The notes under the pieces: model-generated
Database searches by the model: none
Told to the model about the DNA's origin: nothing
Seen by the model: the letters and a program-made list of their open reading frames with translations, nothing else
Program-made: the position numbers and the translations under genes
DNA from: Clostridia bacterium
GTDB lineage: Bacteria; Bacillota; Clostridia; Oscillospirales; CAG-272
Direction: 5' to 3'
Assembly (NCBI GenBank): GCA_017416185.1
Contig: JAFQDF010000022.1
Coordinates: 1-64,000 of the forward strand
Length of the DNA: 64,000 nucleotides
Part shown: positions 62,201-64,000 of the stretch, piece by piece
How positions within the stretch are numbered: the stretch's first letter is position 1
How the letters are laid out: every line of letters begins with the position of its first letter

Positions 62201-63113
62201 TGTGCCTGTAGGCGTTATCGAGATCGACGCGTCAGGATATCCGCTTATGGCATTTGCTCCCAACGAGCTTGCTGAAAAATGGGGTAAGGATGTATATGAT
62301 GCGGCAACAGGTACATATTACTACAGCGCAGGAGCTGTTGTTGCACCTCAGATAAAGACCAGATTTGCTTATAACCAACAGATATATCCGCTCCACAGAT
62401 TCTCTATTGCGGGTATCATCTGGTATCAGGGCGAAAGCGATTTTCCCAACACCGATGAATATCTCGGTGCAGGTGCAAGTTCCTTCCGGGAGGAATTGAC
62501 TGAGCTTATGACCTATTTCAGAAGCAGATTCGGTAACAGCGATTTCCCTGTATATATGGTTGAATTTGCTCCATGCTTTGCCGGCACAGCCAATGCATAT
62601 ATGGATATGGGATCTTCAAGATGTGAGCTTGGTATGGTTCCCTCGCTGCTTGAAAACAGCTATGTGGCATCCACCTCCGATTTGTGGAAGACGGTAAAAT
62701 GGATCAACAACATTCATCCGCCTATAAAGGACCTTAATGCTTTCAGAATAACCGACCTGGTTTTGGCTACAAAATTCGGTCAAGGTAATATTGACGATGT
62801 CTGCGGTCCTACGGTCAATAACTGCGAATTTAACGGCAATACAGTAACCGTTACATTTGACCATGTAAGCACAGGTCTTAAGACTGCAAGCGGTAACGGT
62901 ATCGTCAGCGGCGTTGAAATAATGGTCAACGGAGTATGGACATTTGTATCCGGTGACTTTATCCGTAACGGTAATCAGCTTGTAATAACAGCAGACGGTA
63001 TTATAACAGGTGTAAGGTATAACAGAAATACCAGCCATACCTTCCCCGAGGTACTTAACCTCTGTAACGGCTATAATATGCCTGCAGTTGCATTTGTGCA
63101 GTATAAGTATTAA
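59244..63113 (+). CDS. Large secreted protein: InlB-type repeats, four novel repeats, sialate O-acetylesterase-like domain
   Basis: 1289 residues. A signal peptide (about 1-31) is followed by Listeria-Bacteroides (InlB B-type) repeats (WAFVGWNESG and YVLAGWNTAPDGSG) to about residue 355, then a Cys-containing segment (NCTDRGRIEYTCACGKSY) common in clostridial exoproteins. Four related beta-rich repeats start near residues 430, 518, 604 and 692. The C-terminal SGNH/sialate O-acetylesterase domain (about 772-1289) has the nucleophile S869 in GQSN, the WYQGESD block at about 1060 and H1158 in NIHPP. It should remove acetyl groups from host or dietary glycans. No LPXTG or SLH anchor is seen. Confidence 0.82.
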   Translation: MNTVLRKTKSIISVAMVLMMLFSNASIFMVTADDGLTCTVTFNAVLKATTDVPETVTAIVGGKIQIPANTPECEGWAFVGWNESGSAVDPYYIPGQYITVYGDMILKAAWRSSTGDGQYPNSGGYYSVYYSANGGTWTDADDSPYRKPTLQAGHMTKGMIFSFPTDTKTLSRDGYRLQTDPDDMNVVSFYSGDGKGATTYGDIAANNGYEYVIYPSNYKGSVFMVDTDRVPYGKNAFVYAVWDPVITYNMNDGTDTVISDFNYITDGDEYTVLGVNGYTGYSSSSFQHGREGDDKNTLLPNRDAYRGLTQIYSRLGYVLAGWNTAPDGSGTTYEAGKAYDVTEPLSLYAVWEEDPNHTHEYTVVVLKEANCTDRGRIEYTCACGKSYVERPLALGHDYSAWTVGETEQSRSCYRCGMIETTAVDTAVIPGITVNGYELTITNADKVAEVTYTPGKMKTVKDIELSADAVTVSVDTDTSEYRMAMAAAGIYTFAVKLDDSSVYIFVAEVSDELVSADGVTVTVKGLEGAKDFFIAKGDYDTYADVKANRVVNVTSKKFTGDSYSYVLATPGIYTVLIRSNDTSVAHKIAKINVTVVEPEFVPTGLQLKIKNLEDVKVIRTAYGEYTTATEIKRAEGARAFTDKAVIKGASEYTIQYRENGTASVIVFYNNGYVKVYQFEVKKTLPDFNHEKDTVRIGELDNLQVVRYASGEYTSASELKRAPDCISFTKHDVTNGFITVSGLKPGTYTFLVQYKDESYNFYTVTVTPEEPTASGISLSNAFSSNMIVQRDEKLTVWGGSVSENNEGKAVVVEFKGETAVGIVKDGIWEAVFDTTFPVDRDGSDMVIKAADGQIVLSNVLVGDVYYVIGQSNVFYGIGDLIVDRYYSGNVNNYINIDYDNARDMRFYRISSTHYTNQTGVMAQGTATLYEDVYNGAQWQMPSDIYNQVQTYAMPFINNHKANDNITCGLHTFSALGYMFAYNMTNRTDVPVGVIEIDASGYPLMAFAPNELAEKWGKDVYDAATGTYYYSAGAVVAPQIKTRFAYNQQIYPLHRFSIAGIIWYQGESDFPNTDEYLGAGASSFREELTELMTYFRSRFGNSDFPVYMVEFAPCFAGTANAYMDMGSSRCELGMVPSLLENSYVASTSDLWKTVKWINNIHPPIKDLNAFRITDLVLATKFGQGNIDDVCGPTVNNCEFNGNTVTVTFDHVSTGLKTASGNGIVSGVEIMVNGVWTFVSGDFIRNGNQLVITADGIITGVRYNRNTSHTFPEVLNLCNGYNMPAVAFVQYKY

Positions 63114-63121
63114 ATAAATTC

Positions 63122-63152
63122 AGAAAAACAGCGTGATAAACGCTGTTTTTCT
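63122..63152 (+). terminator. Rho-independent terminator after the esterase gene
   Basis: AAAAACAGCGT pairs with ACGCTGTTTTT around a short loop; T-rich on the plus strand. Confidence 0.85.
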
Positions 63153-63204
63153 TTAATGTTACCTTTTGTATCAAAAAGATAGTATACTGTTAAGAGGTGT
63201 TATG

Positions 63205-63624
63205 ATGAAACGAATGACAGCAATTGGACTTTGTTTAATATTTATTTTGAGCGGTTGCGGTATGAAGGAGATATACGAGCTTTCTTCGACCGAGGGACGA
63301 GTGCTTCACTGTAAAAATGATACGTTTATGCTTATTGCCGATGGATCGGCTATAGCTTTAAATGTCGAAGGACTCAGGAATATTGATAAATATTCCGACG
63401 GAGATCTTATACTTGTGTGGCACGATGGCGTAGAAGAAACGTATCCTGCCCGCACAAAGGCGTATAAAATAAAGCTTACAAAAAAGGGAAGTATGGCTGA
63501 TGTTGATGAAAACGTTGTGCGAAATCTTTGCGATATGGGTTGGATAGAATATGACGATATGGTTCAGCGATATTTTGAAGCGGAATATATAATTGATTGT
63601 GAAACACCTGATGATTCGGAATAA
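63205..63624 (+). CDS. Small lipoprotein
   Basis: About 139 residues. A signal peptide with lipobox LSGC places the mature N-terminal Cys near residue 17-18. No family recognised. The mature part has repeated short strands (EGRVLHCKNDTFMLIADGSA; DGDLILVWHDG), like an OB-fold or YobA-like small beta-barrel. ATG 63205 was preferred over 63202 because GAGGTG is 5 nt upstream. It lies just before spoIVA. Confidence 0.7.
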   Translation: MKRMTAIGLCLIFILSGCGMKEIYELSSTEGRVLHCKNDTFMLIADGSAIALNVEGLRNIDKYSDGDLILVWHDGVEETYPARTKAYKIKLTKKGSMADVDENVVRNLCDMGWIEYDDMVQRYFEAEYIIDCETPDDSE

Positions 63625-63681
63625 ATGAACACAAGCTGTCATATTATTCATTGAAAAGTAATTTGAAATGAGGATGAGAAT

Positions 63682-64000
63682 ATGACAGATACAAGCATAT
63701 ACCGTGATATAATGAACCGAACTGACGGAGATATCTATATTGGTGTCGTGGGACCTGTACGAACCGGCAAGTCAACGTTTATAAAAAAGTTTATGGAATC
63801 GCTTGTACTACCGAATATAGATAACGATTTTGTTCGTGAAAGAGCCGTGGATGAAATGCCCCAGAGTGCGGGGGGCAAGACGGTTATGACAACCGAGCCA
63901 AAGTTTATACCCGAGGAAGCTATCAAGGTAACTCTTTCGGATAACGTTGAACTTAGCGTCAAAATGGTAGACTGTGTCGGCTATGTAGTTCCTGATTCAA
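63682..64000 (+). CDS. spoIVA: Stage IV sporulation protein A, N-terminal part (cut by window edge)
   Basis: SpoIVA is an ATPase that polymerises on the forespore surface and anchors the coat. The 106 visible residues carry the TRAFAC-like P-loop GPVRTGKSTFIKKF and the following ERAVDEMPQSAGGKTVMTTE, then VDCVGYVVPDS, all characteristic of SpoIVA. Full length in Bacillus is 492 residues. GAGGATGAG ribosome site, 6 nt before the ATG. Confidence 0.95.
   Translation, partial: MTDTSIYRDIMNRTDGDIYIGVVGPVRTGKSTFIKKFMESLVLPNIDNDFVRERAVDEMPQSAGGKTVMTTEPKFIPEEAIKVTLSDNVELSVKMVDCVGYVVPDS

Noticed and set aside
1..64000. CRISPR arrays, rRNA genes and insertion sequences
   Set aside because: No regularly spaced direct repeats, rRNA signatures or transposase genes were found.

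Overview
The window looks like a chromosomal segment of an anaerobic, endospore-forming Firmicute of the class Clostridia, probably a gut-type Oscillospirales/Ruminococcaceae relative. The basis is gene content and style: spo0A, a complete spoIIIAA-AH operon, ytfJ, a sporulation-type dacB/dacF and the start of spoIVA; clostridial AddAB, ScpAB, Lon-EngB and RqcH; oxygen-sensitive IorAB and radical SAM enzymes; moderately AT-rich DNA; strong GGAGG-like ribosome binding sites and many short intergenic terminators. The genus assignment is inference. No rRNA, CRISPR array or insertion sequence is visible. Three tRNA genes are present: Ser-CGA, Arg-CCT and Ser-TGA.

Layout. (1) 1-2461 is the end of an integrated element: a truncated excisionase-like gene, a tyrosine integrase and a small DNA-binding protein, abutting tRNA-Ser(CGA). 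A 48-bp exact copy of the tRNA 5' half lies 193 bp further on, and a third, degenerate tRNA-Ser-like start lies next to a good promoter, so this spot has a history of integration. (2) 2906-8472 holds coaE, a lytic transglycosylase, an M18 aminopeptidase, acpP, a mannitol-1-phosphate dehydrogenase homologue and two minus-strand genes. (3) 8533-18308 carries a divergent type II topoisomerase B subunit, addB-addA and a D-2-hydroxyacid dehydrogenase. (4) 18371-26722 is a long plus-strand run: lon, engB, site-2 protease, scpA, scpB, DUF2953, ytfJ, dacB-like, rluB and a GNAT-like gene. (5) 26853-32260 is the sporulation block, spo0A followed by spoIIIAA-AH. (6) 32300-34642 (minus) carries an LCP-like protein and glyQS. 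(7) 34724-45659 has tRNA-Arg, a membrane-bound sugar-nucleotide dehydratase, a probably leaderless GNAT gene, rqcH, an RluA-family gene, a DUF3810 membrane protein, murA, a radical SAM protein and a P-loop ATPase. (8) 45722-48853 has nagA, an SLH surface protein, a palindromic repeat element and tRNA-Ser(TGA). (9) 49023-59014 is the main metabolic block: an amidohydrolase, then a Na+/solute symporter, a phenylacetate-CoA ligase family enzyme, iorAB and a double-ACT protein, followed by a four-gene Na+-pumping oxaloacetate decarboxylase (oadG, biotin carrier, oadB, oadA). (10) 59244-64000 has a very large secreted esterase with repeats, a small lipoprotein and the first third of the spoIVA region.

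How the genes fit together. Spo0A starts sporulation, the SpoIIIA proteins build the mother-cell-to-forespore channel, and SpoIVA builds the coat base. The symporter-ligase-IorAB-ACT set fits uptake, CoA activation and redox interconversion of aryl acids with arylpyruvates (salvage or fermentation of aromatic amino acids), and the adjacent decarboxylase pump would supply the Na+ gradient; this coupling is inference. No wholly new multi-gene system was recognised. The most unusual items are the layered tRNA-Ser integration scar, a DUF2953 gene whose only plausible start is ACG, a promoter whose -35 box sits in the loop of the preceding terminator and appears to give a leaderless mRNA, a palindromic hairpin-array repeat, an antisense promoter, a degenerate LCP protein, and a secreted esterase with four tandem repeats of unknown type.
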